64,000 nt of DNA, taken from assembly GCA_963691705.1 (NCBI GenBank), contig OY829544.1, positions 40,197,917-40,261,916 on the forward strand, in the 5' to 3' direction. The first letter of the stretch is position 1. The number at the start of each line of letters is the position of its first letter. A program made the position numbers and the translations under genes. Shown here one piece after another: positions 44,627-56,424 of this stretch. Source of the stretch: Viola odorata (taxonomy: Eukaryota; Streptophyta; Magnoliopsida; Malpighiales; Violaceae). Below the pieces are notes generated by a model that was given only the letters and a program-made list of their open reading frames with translations, searched no databases and was not told the DNA's origin.

Positions 44627-46645
44627 ATGGAGTCCGGCTCGGATCCCGCACTGTCCCAGTCTTCTAGGCTCCCATATGAGACCCGCAGGCGACTTTTCGC
44701 TTTCGCCACCTCTGACGTCGGCACCACAGTGCAAGAAATACCACCAGGCATATCCGATCCCTCTTCTGAACAAATGGCGAGAACCTTGACATCCCAGGCA
44801 TATACTCCTCTATCTCAGATGCCAGGACCCAGTCACTCCCTTCTCCATTCGAGGGCACCCGCAGACGGCGGTGCAGGCAACCCTCTTACGAATTCAATAT
44901 CGGCTCTTCGAGCCCAGATAGATCAGTTGACAGAGCTGGCTGCAGGATTTACACCTCATGTTTCAGGACCCAGCGTGCCTTCTCATGTAATCTTTACTCC
45001 ATCCATCGTTGCTGACCGACCGCTGTCACCCCGACAGTCTAGAGGTTTTACATTATCCTTACCTTCGACATCAACCCCTGTTGGAGTCATACAACTCGCG
45101 CCTAGACACATTGAACTGTCCGAACAACATAGGAGGGGAGCTCCTGTTCTTGAAGGGGAACGATGGGACGGTGAGTATAGAGATCATTGGGACAACAGGC
45201 GAGAGGAGATGTTCAGGGACCCATCTCCCAGGCACAGTGAGAGATCGAGTAGCAGAAGGCACCGGACTTGAACACCAAGGAGTCGCAGCCAATCTCCCAG
45301 GCAGCATCGTGAGTATGATTTTCGAGCTCAAAGGCAGTTAGACGAGCCCGCTCCCCCTCGTCAACCATAGGGGATTCCTAATGATAATAATGGTCACCCA
45401 TTCAGCCACCGTGTCAGACATCACCAGGTCAATAGGCATGTAAAACTCCCTACGGAATCATATGATGGCACAAAGGACCCTATCTCTCATCTTAATAAGG
45501 TGAAAGATTTTGTACAATTCCAAACTCACAGTGACACGGTGTTATGTCAAATCTTCGTAATGACGCTATCTGGCGTAGCGCGTCTTTGGTTCGAGGGACT
45601 TCCAGCAGGTTCCATTGACAACTTTTCCCAACTAGAAACTAAATTTAGGAGCCGATTCAGCACGACTGTTCCTATTAGGAAGTCTGTGGCAGCACTATTC
45701 GATGTTCATCGAAAGCCACAAGAATCTTTGAAGGATTTTTTGAGTCGTTTTGACCTGGAGATGTCACTAACGCCGGGGGTCACCATTGATTTCGCTGTCG
45801 AAGCTTTGAAGCGTAACTGCCGTTATGGGAAGTTACGAGACACCTTGATGGTGGACCCGCCGTCAACGCTAGATGCATTAAGACTAAAAACCCACAATTA
45901 TGCGAGAATGGAGGAAGAAGAAAATAGGGAGCGAATTCAGAGTATACCTCAAGACGCGCATCCGGCCCCTAACGTCCATGTTAGCGCAACCCCTGACACA
46001 CAGCCAACCGATAACTATGGGAAGTGAAAAGATCACATCCCTAGAACCTCAAATCAGCAGAGAGGTAGCTTTTCGAGAGGAAGATTCAGGAATCCCCCTA
46101 CTGGGAGGCAAACGGATCCACCTAAAGGGCGAATATACGATCCTGATCTCCCGTCCCTCATACTCCCAAGGGCAGAAATTTTAGCGATAGTTCAGCAGCG
46201 AAACCTGCCTATCCGTTACCCCGCTCCTGTGAAGCCAGGAGTGATTATGGGAGGAAGGGAAAATGCATTCTGTAAGTTCCATAAAGTTAAAGGGCACTCC
46301 ACGGACGTGTGCAGAGAATTGAAATTAGCAATAGAACGCTTAGTCGAAGAGGGCTACCTCGGGGAATTTGCCACCAAAATAAGGGAGGAGGTCAGGAACA
46401 ATCCAGTGGATAAGGCGACTAGCGATAGGCAAGCACCCTCTTATGCCACGGGAGCCAACGCCATCCCTATCGGCAGGAATAAGGAATCGTTTGTGGTCAG
46501 CGAGGAGGACGTTCCTATAATTAATATCATAGCGGGAGGCACTCTGTATTTTGAAGAACCCACAGTGTCAGCACCCACAGCTGGCGACAAGCGAAAAAGA
46601 GAAAACATGTTAGTAAAAAGTGAAGCGATAAGTGCGTTAGACTGA
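44627..46645 (+). pseudogene. Tat-lineage gag
   Basis: ATG 44627 (MESGSDPALSQSSRLPYETR), then a Pro/Ser-rich N-terminal part and a capsid-like core from about 45440 (ESYDGTKDPISHLNKVKDFV, RLWFEGLPAGSIDNFSQLET, DFLSRFDLEMSLTPGVTIDF). The C-terminal C-x2-H motif reads FCKFHKVKGHSTDVCRELK (about 46267-46325). All parts are in one frame, interrupted by stops at 45269, about 45368, 46025 and 46643. Gag packages the RNA. The frame continues into protease, so gag and pol were one ORF. Confidence 0.92.
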
Positions 46646-48560
46646 ATAGTGCTGTCGTTCTCCGAAGAGGACAAAAAAGGTGTTGTTTATCCACACAACG
46701 ATGCGCTAGTAGTCACACCCGTCATCGGCAATCATGGAGTTAGGAGAACCCTTGTCGACAATGGGAGCGCGGTCAACCTGTTCTCGCTCGAAGCCTATAA
46801 CTTGATGAAACGTTCCGACAGCGAGCTAACGCCTTGTAAGAAGCCAATAGTTGGGGTAGACGGGGTCCCAATCCCAGTGGTAGGAGTTACAACGCTACCA
46901 GTATACTTTAGAGAGGATACTTCCAAACGGTCGGAAGAATTGTTGTTCCTGGTTGTAGATCTATCATTGACTTACAACGCCATACTCGGGCGGCCATACC
47001 TCAATCGCTTTGGAGCTGCGATATCACAAAAACATTTGAAGATAAAATACCCTTCGTGGAATGGAGTGGTCTCGATCAAAGGGGACCAGAAGTTAGCTGC
47101 CGAGTGCTATTTACTTATGACCCAAAAGAGTTGTGACCGTTATGTGTGCGTGGCAGACGACCCTTTCGAGGATAGAGAGGAAAAGCGCACTCAGCCAGTA
47201 GACAACATGAAGCCGATCCCCGTCAGCGGAATTGAAGAAGCAAATTTTCTGGTTAGCAAAAAGTTGAACGCAAAAGAAAGCGCACAGCTAGCTCGATTAT
47301 TGAACAGATGTAAAGGAGAATTCGCGTGGAAGCCAGCAGATATGCCGGGAATTTCACAAGAAACAGCAGAGCACCGACTTAACGTTAACCCTGACGTCAC
47401 ACCCGTCCAGCAAAAGAGGCGAGCTTTCTCTCCAGAAAAGATGATAGCTATCGAGAAAGAGATATCAAAACTCACGGATGCTGGCTTCATCAGAGAAATC
47501 TAGTACCCGACATGGTTGGCTAATCCTGTCCTAGTCCCAAAACCTAACGGAGAATGGCGCATTTGTATTGACTTCACTGATTTGAATGATGCCTGTCCCA
47601 AAGACTATTATCCTCTTCCTCGAATCGATCAACTGGTCGACCAAACCGCGGGATACGCTTACCTAAGCTCGTTGGATGCTAACTCGGGATATCACCAAAT
47701 CCCCATGGCTGTGGAAGATGAAGAAAAGACCGCCTTTATCACTCCCAAAGTCACCTATTGCTATACAGCAATGCCGTTTGGATTAAAGAACGCTGGGCAA
47801 CATTCCAGCGCATGGCAAATAAAGTTTTCGAGAAGCAAATTGGGAAAAAGGTAGAGGCTTACGTGGATGATATACTTGTCAAAAGTCAAAGCTTCGAGGA
47901 CCATGTGGCTGATCTAGAAGAAGTTTTTAGCGTGATGCGAGAATACAAGATGAAGTTAAACCCCCGAAAATGCATGTTCGCATTTCAAACAGGCAAATTT
48001 CTAGGCTACGTGGTCAGCCAGAAAGACATCCAGCCTAATCCTTCGAAAATAAAAGCGATCCAAGACATGATATCTCCGCGAACTGTCAAAGAAGTGCAAA
48101 AGCTCACAGGGCGCATCACTGCGTTAGGGCGGTTTATCTCCAAGCAAGGCGAAAGATGCCTCCCCTTTTTTAAAATTATTCGTAAGAGAGCCCCCTTTGG
48201 GTGGACAGAAGAATGCGAAGAAGCGTTTGCCGGCATAAAGGCCTACCTCTCGTCTGACCTGGTGCTGACAAGACCGGAATCGGGCGACGCTTTATACTTG
48301 TATCTAGGTGTCACCGACGAAGTGGTAAGTGTCGTCCTGGTACGGAGTGATAGACACATTCATCACCCCGTATTCTTTGTCAGCCACATACTGAAGGATG
48401 CCGAGTCGCGGTAAACTCGCATAGAAAAAGTAGCGTTTGCCCTTGTATAGGCAAGGTGAAAGATGGATCGATACTTTCAAGCTCATCCTGTTGTAGTACT
48501 TACTGATCAACCATTAGGAATTTTTTTAGAAAGCCTGAGTCCTCAGGAAGAATGCTGATT
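46646..48560 (+). pseudogene. Tat-lineage protease, reverse transcriptase and RNase H
   Basis: The protease has LVDNGSAVNLFSLEAYNLMK with D-N-G-S at the catalytic place and ILGRPYL. RT follows with FIREI (stop TAG 47501) YPTWLANPVLVPKPNGEWRI, SSLDANSGYHQI, a one-base deletion near 47797 in the MPFGLKNAG/ATFQRM segment, and the YVDDILVKS active site (about 47863). RNase H: FGWTEECEEAFAGIKAYLSS onward to stops at 48412 and further ones, and a frameshift before 48588. Clear Ty3/gypsy order. Inactive. Confidence 0.93.
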
Positions 48561-48587
48561 TGGGCAATCGAACTCGAGTAGTATGGA

Positions 48588-50498
48588 TTGCAATACAAGG
48601 CCAGACCGTCCATCAAAGCCCAAGCGTTAGCAGACTTCATAGCAGAATGCACATTTACACAAGAGCTGCCGGTGAACCCACCAGAAAGGGAAGGGGAAGA
48701 GACAAATCTCCCATCCCCAGACACTTACAGTGATGCATGGATCATCCACGTGGATGGAGCCAAAAATCAAGAGTTAGCTGGCGTGGGAATTTTCATGATC
48801 GGACCCGATGGCATACAGATGCGCTACGCCATCAGAATTCTGCAACCGCTATCCAACAACGTGACTGAATATGAAGCGTTACTGGCCGGACTTAGAATAG
48901 GCAGCAACTTCTTCATTGAAGCTACGTGCGATGTGGGGGCAATGCGTGATTCGCAACTAAAGATACGGGGGGACTCTAAATTGGTAATAGATCAAGTCTT
49001 GGGAAATTCCCAAGCCCGAGAACCCATCATGATTCAATACCTTGTAAAGGTAAAACATGAGCTAACAGAGACACAGAGAAAAGGCATTCAAGTCTACTTC
49101 GAGCATATTTCTCGAGAAGATAATAGTGAAGCTGACAATCTTGCTAAAATGGCAGCTAACCCGACAACCTCCATACCCAAAGATGTGCATTACGGTGAGA
49201 TACTAGTGCCCTCTTTCATGGAAGAACAAGTGTCTCTGTGCGTAGAAGAAATAGAGAGTGATTGGAGAATTCCCGTTGTGAAATATTTGAAACATGATGA
49301 GCTGCCAGTAGATAGCACTGAAAAAAGGAAAATTTTGAAACAAGCAGCACGGTGCACGTACTACAATGGGGAATTAATTCGAAAATGTTTCTCTCATCCA
49401 GCTGCGAAGTGCATAACGGAGCAGGAAGGCCTCTACACTTTGCGAGAAATCCATGAAGGAATATGCGGCATGCATGTGGCTGGTGACACCCTAGCGGCAC
49501 AGGTCTTTCGTTCGGGATTCTATTGGCCCACCATTCGTAGAGACTGTCACAATTTTGTAAAATCTTGTCAGAAATGTCAAGAATACGCCAAGATCCCTCG
49601 AAGACCAGCCGTGCGAATTTCATAAATTGTCGCCCCTTGCCCGTTTGCCAAGTGGGGAATTGATATTTTGGGCCCGTTTCCAAAAGCCAGATCCCAATTG
49701 AAATTTGTGGTCATGGCGGTAGATTATTTCACGAAGTGGGCAGAAGCGGAGGCGGTAGCTAACATTACCATGCAGAAAATTTAGCGTTTCTTCAAATATC
49801 AAGTCATAATGCGATTTGGGGTACCTCGCATATTGGTCAGTGACAACGGAACACAATTTACAAGCCAATTCTTTAGAGATCAATGTGCAGAATTCCAAAT
49901 CGAGCAGAGATTCTCTTTTGTAGCACACCCGCAAATCAATGGTCAGGCAGAAGTGACCAACCGCAGCATCCTCAGTGGCATCAAAAGGAACCTAGAAGGT
50001 TCTAAAAAGAAATGGGCAGACGAGCTGCCATATGTAATGTGGGCCTATTGCATGACTGTCAAAACTACTACTGGAGAAACCCCCTTTGCGTTAGCCTTTG
50101 GTACAGAGGCTGTCACGCCGGTAGAAATTGACACCTTGAGCCTGCGAGTGGCATATTTTAGAGAAGAAGTTAATGAAGAAAGGTTACGCGCTAACCTTGA
50201 TGCGCTACCGGAAATACAAGAAGAGGCTTTCCTAAAAACTTTGCATTACAAAAGGAAAATGGCGCAGTACCATAACAGACAAGTCAAGGAGCGACTGCTC
50301 AAAGTAGGAGATCTAGTGCTCAGAGACAAACGAGCAGCGGGGCAACGCATGGGAAAACTCAGCCCAAATTGGGACGGGCCATATCGCGTCAATCGCGTCA
50401 TCGGAAAGGGAGCATACCATTTGGAAACACTTGACAGTACCCCCTTACCAAACTCTTGGAATATAGCCCGTTTAAAACTATATCATGCTAGAAGTTAA
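48588..50498 (+). pseudogene. Tat-lineage second RNase H and integrase
   Basis: aRNase H at about 48730-49160 (IIHVDGAKN, TEYEALLAGL, IRGDSKLVIDQVLG, EDNSEADNLAKMA). Integrase from about 49460: zinc region (H..H, CQKCQ), catalytic D in WGIDILG, D in VSDNGTQF and E in NGQAEV are all present. The C-terminal domain has KVGDLVLRD and NWDGPYRV and ends LKLYHARS, TAA. Stops at 49623 and about 49782 break it. It is preserved better than the integrase at 1-2192. Confidence 0.93.
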
Positions 50499-50589
50499 TA
50501 TCTCCTATTTGGCATTGATAACATTGCTCTAATGCATAAATGAAAGGCATCTTTGTGCACATTTTGGCCAACAATACGCAGATATTGAA

Positions 50590-51110
50590 GAATTCCAGGA
50601 GTGAAAATCCTATCCTTGTGATGGCTGGTCCGGATCAGACATCCCACTAAGACGAGGCACGCCCTGGCATAAATAGCGTTGGGGGTGAAAATCCTATCCT
50701 TATGGTAACCTTGCTCACATAGACGGTCCATTAAGACGAGGCACGTCCCAACGCCCCCGGGAGTGAAAATCCTATCCTTGTGGTAACCGTGCTCACATAG
50801 ACGACCCATTAAGACGAGGCACGCCCCGGCATCCTTGGGAGTGAAAATCCTATCCTTGTGGCAGTCGTGCTCACATAGGCGGGCCATTAAGATGAGGCAC
50901 GTCCCCAAGGAGGTAGTAACTCCATCTTGGAAGTGAAAATCCTATCCTTGTGGTAACCGTGCTCATATAGACAACCCATTAAGACGAGGCACGCTCCAGG
51001 AACGTGAGGTTTCAATGCTTGGGAGTGAAAATCCTATCCTCGTGATGGCCGGTCTTGATCAGACGGCTCACTAAGACGAGGCACACCCCAAGCCGATCGT
51101 TGGCATTTGA
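50590..51110. repeat. Tandem array, six ~75-90-bp units between pol and antisense ORF
   Basis: Units begin GGGAGTGAAAATCCTATCCT (near 50599, 50683, 50760, 50841, 50930, 51022) and contain CACATAGACGGTCCATTAAG then ACGAGGCACG. The last unit has GTGATGGCCGGTCTTGATCA. An array with the same units in reverse orientation lies at 63040-63505 next to the minus-strand Tat element. Confidence 0.93.
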
Positions 51111-51681
51111 AACAAAGAGAGATATCCCAGCTAGTAACCGAGCGGTTGATACCCGGTGAAGTTGAGCTGGAGAGATGTCTCTATCGCAACATGAAACTAT
51201 GCATGAAACTATGCACGACACAAATGGAAATAATAACCACTTTGCTCTTTGAAACATCACTAAAGAAATAATAATGTAGTGTTAATGCAGTGATAAATGC
51301 AGTATTGAACACGAGATGTGAAGAAATAATTTCCTGATTCCCAACGGAGAATAGAGAATGCAAAGGCGCCACAGGAAAGCCTCCCTCAGAAAATGAGCCG
51401 CTATGAAACATTATGTTTGTAAAAGACAGAAATGTTTTAGCAACCGCGGATGGTGCGCAACGGTTAATTAACCGCATAAGGTATGATAGCCACTTTATAA
51501 TGATTCTGATAGCAAGGCTTACTAACTTCATTGTGACAGTAACATCACGAAACAAGACCAACAAAGAAAAAGTAGCGACTTAAAAGAAAGGTGATATCGT
51601 CAAAATGACAGAATATTCCCAAAGGATGGATTAAGCCATCCTGGCAACAAACAAAAATCATCAAGAGGCAAAGGGCAAAGT
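51111..51681. other. Noncoding 3' part of the plus-strand Tat element
   Basis: No gene seen. It would be the 3' untranslated region of the antisense ORF on the minus strand. Confidence 0.5.
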
Positions 51682-54020
51682 CTAAGAAGCAGCTGACACC
51701 TCGTTCCCTCCTTGATTAGTGGCCCTCGCGCTATAGAAATCTTCGTCAGACACCTGTGAAGACCTCTCCTCAAAAAAGGCAGAAAGAGTTTCAATCTGAT
51801 CATCGTTCACCCCATGATGACGCATGAAGGTCTCTGTCATAAGTATTGCCCCCTCTCTCAGATACCAACAGCATTTCTCGGCAGAAAGGCTAAGATTGGC
51901 AGCCAATTCAGCATTCCGTTGCCTCTCTTGTGCCAGTGCAGCCTCTTCTCCAGAAAGGCGCGTGCTTAGAGCGATGCCTTTCTGCTTCTCCTCCTCTAGC
52001 GCGAGTTTGGCAACCTCTGCCTCTCGCTTGGCAGCGCTCGCCTCTTGTTTAGCAGTCTTCGCCTCTTGCTTGGCAGCCGTCATAGCATCCATAAATCTGT
52101 GACGCTCAGAAGATAGGGTATCTATTTCTCTTTGTTTCTTCGCCGCCTCCTTAGCGTTGGCTTCACCTATATAATGAGCATGGCAGAAGGAGGAAAACAT
52201 TTGAGAGCGAAGAAAATCCATGTGTCCCTGATGACCCTTGGCTAAAAATGCATCCTTCTCCCTTTGGTGCGACAATATTCGAGCCGCCAATAGAGATGTA
52301 GACGCAAGAACAGCCTCAGAGCTATCGGTCTCAGAAACTTGAAAAGCTTTCTCCCTAAGGCCACCCAGGTTAACGTGGTGGGTAGGAAAACTGGGAGGAG
52401 CGTACGGAGGTACGCCAATCATAAAGTCAGAAGCAGAATCGTCCTTTGTGGCAGCAAGCGGGGACGAAGGAACAAAAAACATTGCAGGAGGAGAAGAAGG
52501 GCGGTCAGCAGTGCCCTCTAAGGTAGAAACAAAAGACTCACCACCACCGAATGCCTCATAACCCAGCATCTCCGAGTTAAAACCTACAGCACCAGAGGTA
52601 GAATGGATGAGAGAGTCAACAAAAGCATGGATATCGACAGCAGGGCCAGCACCTTGAGGTTTTCTGGGAGGCGCGTCATTCCTTGTGACAGTTGTCAGGG
52701 GTGGGTTAACGCCAGATGACGACGAACTTCTATGAAGGTCGTGGCGAATCTTCTTCCGCCGCTCGGCAAGCTCGCTTGTAAAGGACATATCTTCGTGAGA
52801 AGGAGAATGAGGGGAAACGTGGCCAACTCCCTAAGAAAAGGAAATGCAATGAGGATGCAGCAAAAGAACGAAGAAATCAGGAACGGTAGCGAACAGATAT
52901 ACCTGGTCAGAAGGGGAAACCAAAGGAATCCCGGAAGGAATCTGACCAGCGGACACTCCTGGAGAAGCGGTAGCCTGGGAAAGAGAAGGGGGTACGGCGG
53001 TTGCCTTTTTACTTCTTTTCCTTCTCGTAACGCGCACCCGCGAAGACGACGTTTGAGCAGCACTGGCAGTAGCGGCAACTCCCTGAGAAGGTGGCCCGAC
53101 CAAAGTAACACCGATAGCCCCACCTTCAGCAGCAGCAGCAGCAGCGGCGGCAGCTTGGGCCCTTCGCGCTTACTCCCTCCTCTTTTTCCTCCGAATGTAT
53201 TCAGGCTCCCAACCGGGTGGAACCACTGCACAGTCATGAAAAAATGTTAGCGTAAGCATTTCCCAGCAGCATGAAATAATAAGGGCAAACGCTCACCCAT
53301 TCTACAATCTGGAACTGCCACTCCGTTTGCCACTTTACGAGTGTCAACACTGAAGTCCATCTGGAGCAGCGTCTTCAACCAACCATCTTCCGGATCGGAG
53401 AGTGGTTTTCTACTACCCCAGGCCTCATTTTTGATTTCCTCGTTAAAGCCAGTTCTCCACAAAGGCTCGGGCAGGTTAACAACAAAAAATTCTTCTTTCC
53501 AACGAGGAACGGAAGATTCGATACCCATAAGTTTCCAAGTAAAGGGCTTCAGTGAGTCATCATCATAGCGGGGTGATATTGATATTACCACCTTGCGAGA
53601 ATACAATTGGAAAATATCATGAAGTAACGCTAGTGAAGGGGACTCAATCCCTTTGAACCGGCACAGCGCTAGAAAAGCGCTAACAACGCAAATTGTGTTA
53701 GGACTCAGTTGGGCTGGATTCAAGTCAGAATCGGCCAGCAACAGTTTTACAAGTGGGTCAAGGGGAAGCCGAAACCCATGGTCAAACAGTTTAACATACA
53801 ATATCCTATTATTATCGGGCAATGCACTATTAAGGCGAAGAGGGTCAGTGGCGACACTAGTAGAGTAGCCCTGAGGAAACCGAACATCAAAATCGAACAG
53901 ACAATGATGAACCAAGGGCAAGGTGTAAAGACAAGTGGGGGTGTCACTGATCTTCTGCTCCCCAACAGATTTTTGGGAACTTTCTCACTCGGTAGATTTT
54001 GAAGAACGGGTCTTAGCCAC
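51682..54020 (-). CDS. Antisense additional ORF 1 (Transposase_28-like plus coiled coil), three exons
   Basis: Exon 1 about 54020-53297, intron 53296-53226 (GTGAGC...TGTGCAG, 71 bp), exon 2 53225-52903, intron 52902-52831 (GTATAT...TTCTTAG, 72 bp), exon 3 52830-51682. Frames fit across both introns. Exon 1 holds the core FDHGFRLPLDPLVKLLLADS, PAQLSPN, LALCRF and LWRTGFNEE, which I associate with the plant 'putative gypsy type transposon' domain (Transposase_28). Exon 2 is basic/Pro/Ser-rich (RRKRSKKA). Exon 3 ends in a long coiled coil (about 52170-51860). The likely start codon is GTG (54018-54020; ATG in the copy at 60155), followed by TGA 12 codons on, and there is a TAA in exon 2, so this copy is inactive. 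Confidence 0.75.
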
Positions 54021-54027
54021 AACCAGT

Positions 54028-54059
54028 TAAAAAAGGGAAAAGAAAATAAAAGAAGGAAG
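54028..54059 (+). promoter_or_regulatory. Possible polypurine tract of the plus-strand Tat element
   Basis: AAAAAAGGGAAAAGAAAATA then AAAGAAGGAAG, followed by TAATGTGTGTACC. The position fits the start of a 3' LTR near 54062, but no matching LTR start was found on the left, so this is tentative. Confidence 0.35.
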
Positions 54060-54283
54060 TAATGTGTGTACCTTCGTAAATGATAAGATTTAATGTCTAT
54101 CTTGCGAGATTCTGCGTCGTGTGCGATCGGAACGGTGGTGAATGGCGGCGAGTGTACCTGCAAGGTGCCGGAGGGGGAGCTCCGGCGTAGACACTCCGAT
54201 GCTTAAGTTAGTTCAGGTTTTAAGAGTAGTAAAGGTTTCTCTAGGTGAGCCTGACCTTACCTTGATTGTGAAAAATGGTGGGG

Positions 54284-54291
54284 TATTTATA
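54284..54291 (-). promoter_or_regulatory. TATA box of antisense ORF 1
   Basis: Minus-strand CTATAAATACCCC about 265 bp before the start of the antisense ORF. The leader between them carries AAGCATCGGAGTGTCTACGC and GGAGCTCCCCCTCCGG and possibly a small intron (GGTACACACA at about 54073). Confidence 0.65.
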
Positions 54292-54340
54292 GATCTGGAC
54301 AGCGATACCTGGCGATATCAAAGAGGGCGCCGTTTGATGA

Positions 54341-54373
54341 TGACGTCACAGGCGATATCAGTGGATGACGTCA
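54341..54373. promoter_or_regulatory. Tandem TGACGTCA sites
   Basis: Two palindromic GATGACGTCAC sequences (TGACGTCA 54341-54348 and 54366-54373), 25 bp apart, about 55-80 bp upstream of the antisense TATA box. TGACGTCA is the consensus binding site of plant TGA-type bZIP factors. GGCGATATC/GGCGATGTC words alternate with them. Confidence 0.6.
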
Positions 54374-54459
54374 CGGGCGATGTCTGATGGGGCTGCCGGG
54401 AGCGATAACCTTATGGGTCCCTAGGATGGGATGACGCCGTGCGTATAGAATTGCGTGAG

Positions 54460-54480
54460 CCCCCCCCCCCCCCCCCCCCC
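54460..54480. repeat. C21 homopolymer
   Basis: Uninterrupted run of 21 C. Unusual length for plant DNA; may be a sequencing or assembly weak point or the seam between two elements. Confidence 0.9.
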
Positions 54481-54617
54481 GTTGAAGTCGACCATCCTAG
54501 GAATCCTTTGCTGATTCGTAGGTGATATAGGGATATCCTTATGGAGCTCAGGGGGATCCGTTCCGATAAGAACCGTTTGTGCAGTAGGACCATTAGGACT
54601 ATCTCGATTGTTATCAT

Positions 54618-54657
54618 AAGCCCAACTGAAAACGAGCCCGAGTGTTTACCAAGGGCT
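54618..54657. repeat. ~42-bp recurrent motif, copy 3
   Basis: AAGCCCAACTGAAAACGAGC then CCGAGTGTTTACCAAGGGCT, close to copies at 42376 and 43414. Confidence 0.85.
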
Positions 54658-55164
54658 GTCCATGTCTGTCATCTTGAATGAAGGTTTCTGTTGCGAGGTG
54701 ATAAGTTTGCAGGGTCTCCGAGCTTCTTGTATTATTCAATCGTCGATGAGACTCAAGTGCTGAGCTGGAGATTGAGCCTGAGGATACTGGGCAAGCTGAC
54801 TCCGGCTTTCGCCCTTATCTAAAGATTCGTCCCGGTGGGATGCCCCTATCACCCTTGCAGTTGCGAGGTCATTACTCTCCGTCTGGTGGTATTACTCTGA
54901 TTGGCCCCTCGGGGGGACTTAAAAAGCCTCAGCTTATTCGAGTTGTGAAAGAGCTGTCGTCGGGTCACCGATAATATCGTCTAGGATATTCGACCAAGTC
55001 GCACCGGGGACTGGCACATATTCCAGGTCTATTGTCCTCCCAAGTGTTCTGCAAATATAGGAAGGAGATATATTCGTATATAAAGGTTAGCAAACTTGTG
55101 TACTTACAGAGGTTTGAGGTTAATACGAGGCCAATCTTTCTTTTACGCTCAAGGAAATAGCGGT

Positions 55165-55285
55165 ATCAACGCGGCTTTACGCCATCAGCTGCCTATGATT
55201 AGCGCGGCTTTATACCACCAGATGCCTGCGATGCCAGCGCGGTTTTACGCATCTAGGGCTACCTGTGACGTCAACGCGGCCTTAC
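55165..55285. repeat. Four ~35-bp repeats with CGCGGCTTTA core
   Basis: CAACGCGGCTTTACGCCATC, then related AGCGCGGCTTTATACCACC, AGCGCGGTTTTACGCATC and CAACGCGGCCTTACACTG at 33-36-bp spacing, upstream of the small ORF a promoter. Confidence 0.8.
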
Positions 55286-55517
55286 ACTGTGGATACCGGT
55301 AGCCATATGGCCTTTACGTGATGGCCACCCGTGATATCGTGTCTTTCGGTATTTTTCCAGACCTTGTCTCGCATTTCTGCCGATATCGGTATTACGGACA
55401 GTAAACGAACATTGCCCTTTCCTTCCGCTTTGGGCGCATCAGCCCTTGCGGTTATCGGGTCGGCTCGTCTTTTGAGGACCCCATTGTCCTTTCCTCCGAA
55501 ACCTCCCTCTTGGAGCC

Positions 55518-55525
55518 TATAAATT
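55518..55525 (+). promoter_or_regulatory. TATA box of small ORF a (intact copy)
   Basis: GAGCCTATAAATTAGG, 56 bp before the ATG at 55574, followed by a pyrimidine-rich leader (TCTTCTCATCTTTTCC). Good plant core promoter spacing. Confidence 0.7.
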
Positions 55526-55573
55526 AGGGAGTTTTTTCCACCCACGTTCTTCTCATCTTTTCCAACACGCATC

Positions 55574-55951
55574 ATGGATCATCTGACTAAGAATTTCCTC
55601 CTTTCCAAGGGCCATTCTCTCAAGAATCTTAATGACGGTGACGTCGGATTCCTGGAGAACATGCTGGTCAAGACTTCTGAGGACATCCTGGAGTTACAAG
55701 GGATGCTGACTCCGCTTCACTCTAGGCTGGGGACCACCTCTCTGGAGGATTTCAGTCCTTTGGAGAGCGTATCGAAACTGTCTGCCTCCATCGCTCGGAT
55801 CCAAGTGGTGATCGCCATGCTGCAGCAGCGCAAAGATATGCTAGGGTGCTGCCTGAAGGGAATGAGAGCCACTTCCCATAATCTGCTCTTGGTCATGGAT
55901 TCCTTGAGGGACCTTCCCGAAGTGCCTGAGGACGCTGGCTCTGATGCCTGA
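55574..55951 (+). CDS. Small ORF type a, intact (125 aa), unknown function
   Basis: Uninterrupted from ATG (ATCATGG context) to TGA. Starts MDHLTKNFLLSKGHSLKNLN. Helical with heptad-like leucines (ENMLVKTSEDILELQGMLTP, VSKLSASIARIQVVIAMLQQ), so it probably forms a coiled coil. No signal peptide or membrane segment. A diverged homologue lies at 43740-44138, also right after a TATA box and the 42-bp motif. The downstream AATGAATAAAC (about 56021) could be its poly(A) signal. No known family recognised. Confidence 0.6.
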   Translation: MDHLTKNFLLSKGHSLKNLNDGDVGFLENMLVKTSEDILELQGMLTPLHSRLGTTSLEDFSPLESVSKLSASIARIQVVIAMLQQRKDMLGCCLKGMRATSHNLLLVMDSLRDLPEVPEDAGSDA

Positions 55952-56424
55952 TAGCGGTGGCTCCCTTTGTACCCTTTTCTTTTTCCCTCTTGTTCATGTA
56001 CTTTCCGGCCATTAGGCCATAATGAATAAACAGTACTTATCATGTCGTCTTGCGACTCTTCTTCTTCTTCTTCTTTATTACTCTCTTTGTCATTTTCCAA
56101 TGAAGATATTGTCAGACCAACTGAAAACGGTTCATCCACTGGGTTCTTATTATTTGGCTGCTCTGCATTAAATCCAAGCTGCTGTTGCCCTGGCAACTGA
56201 TTGGGCGAATTTGCGGTTTTCCTCGATTAGGGGAAAATCTCAACAGGCATGACTGCAAACCCACCTTTGTACTTCAGGATGTACACGTGTCTTTTCTCAA
56301 GAGTCGGGTTGGAAGATTAAAAGATCCTTTTTTCCCCCATTTTCTGGCTATTTAAAAGGGGATCTTCCTTCCTTCATTATCATTTATCTTCTCGTCGTTT
56401 TTCTTTCCAATCAGTATTAATTTC

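Noticed and set aside
41870..56200. 41870-44394 and 54060-56200 as the LTR pair of one Tat element
   Set aside because: Layout is shared, but the small ORFs are only about 35-40 % identical, their order differs and no matching ends or duplications were found.
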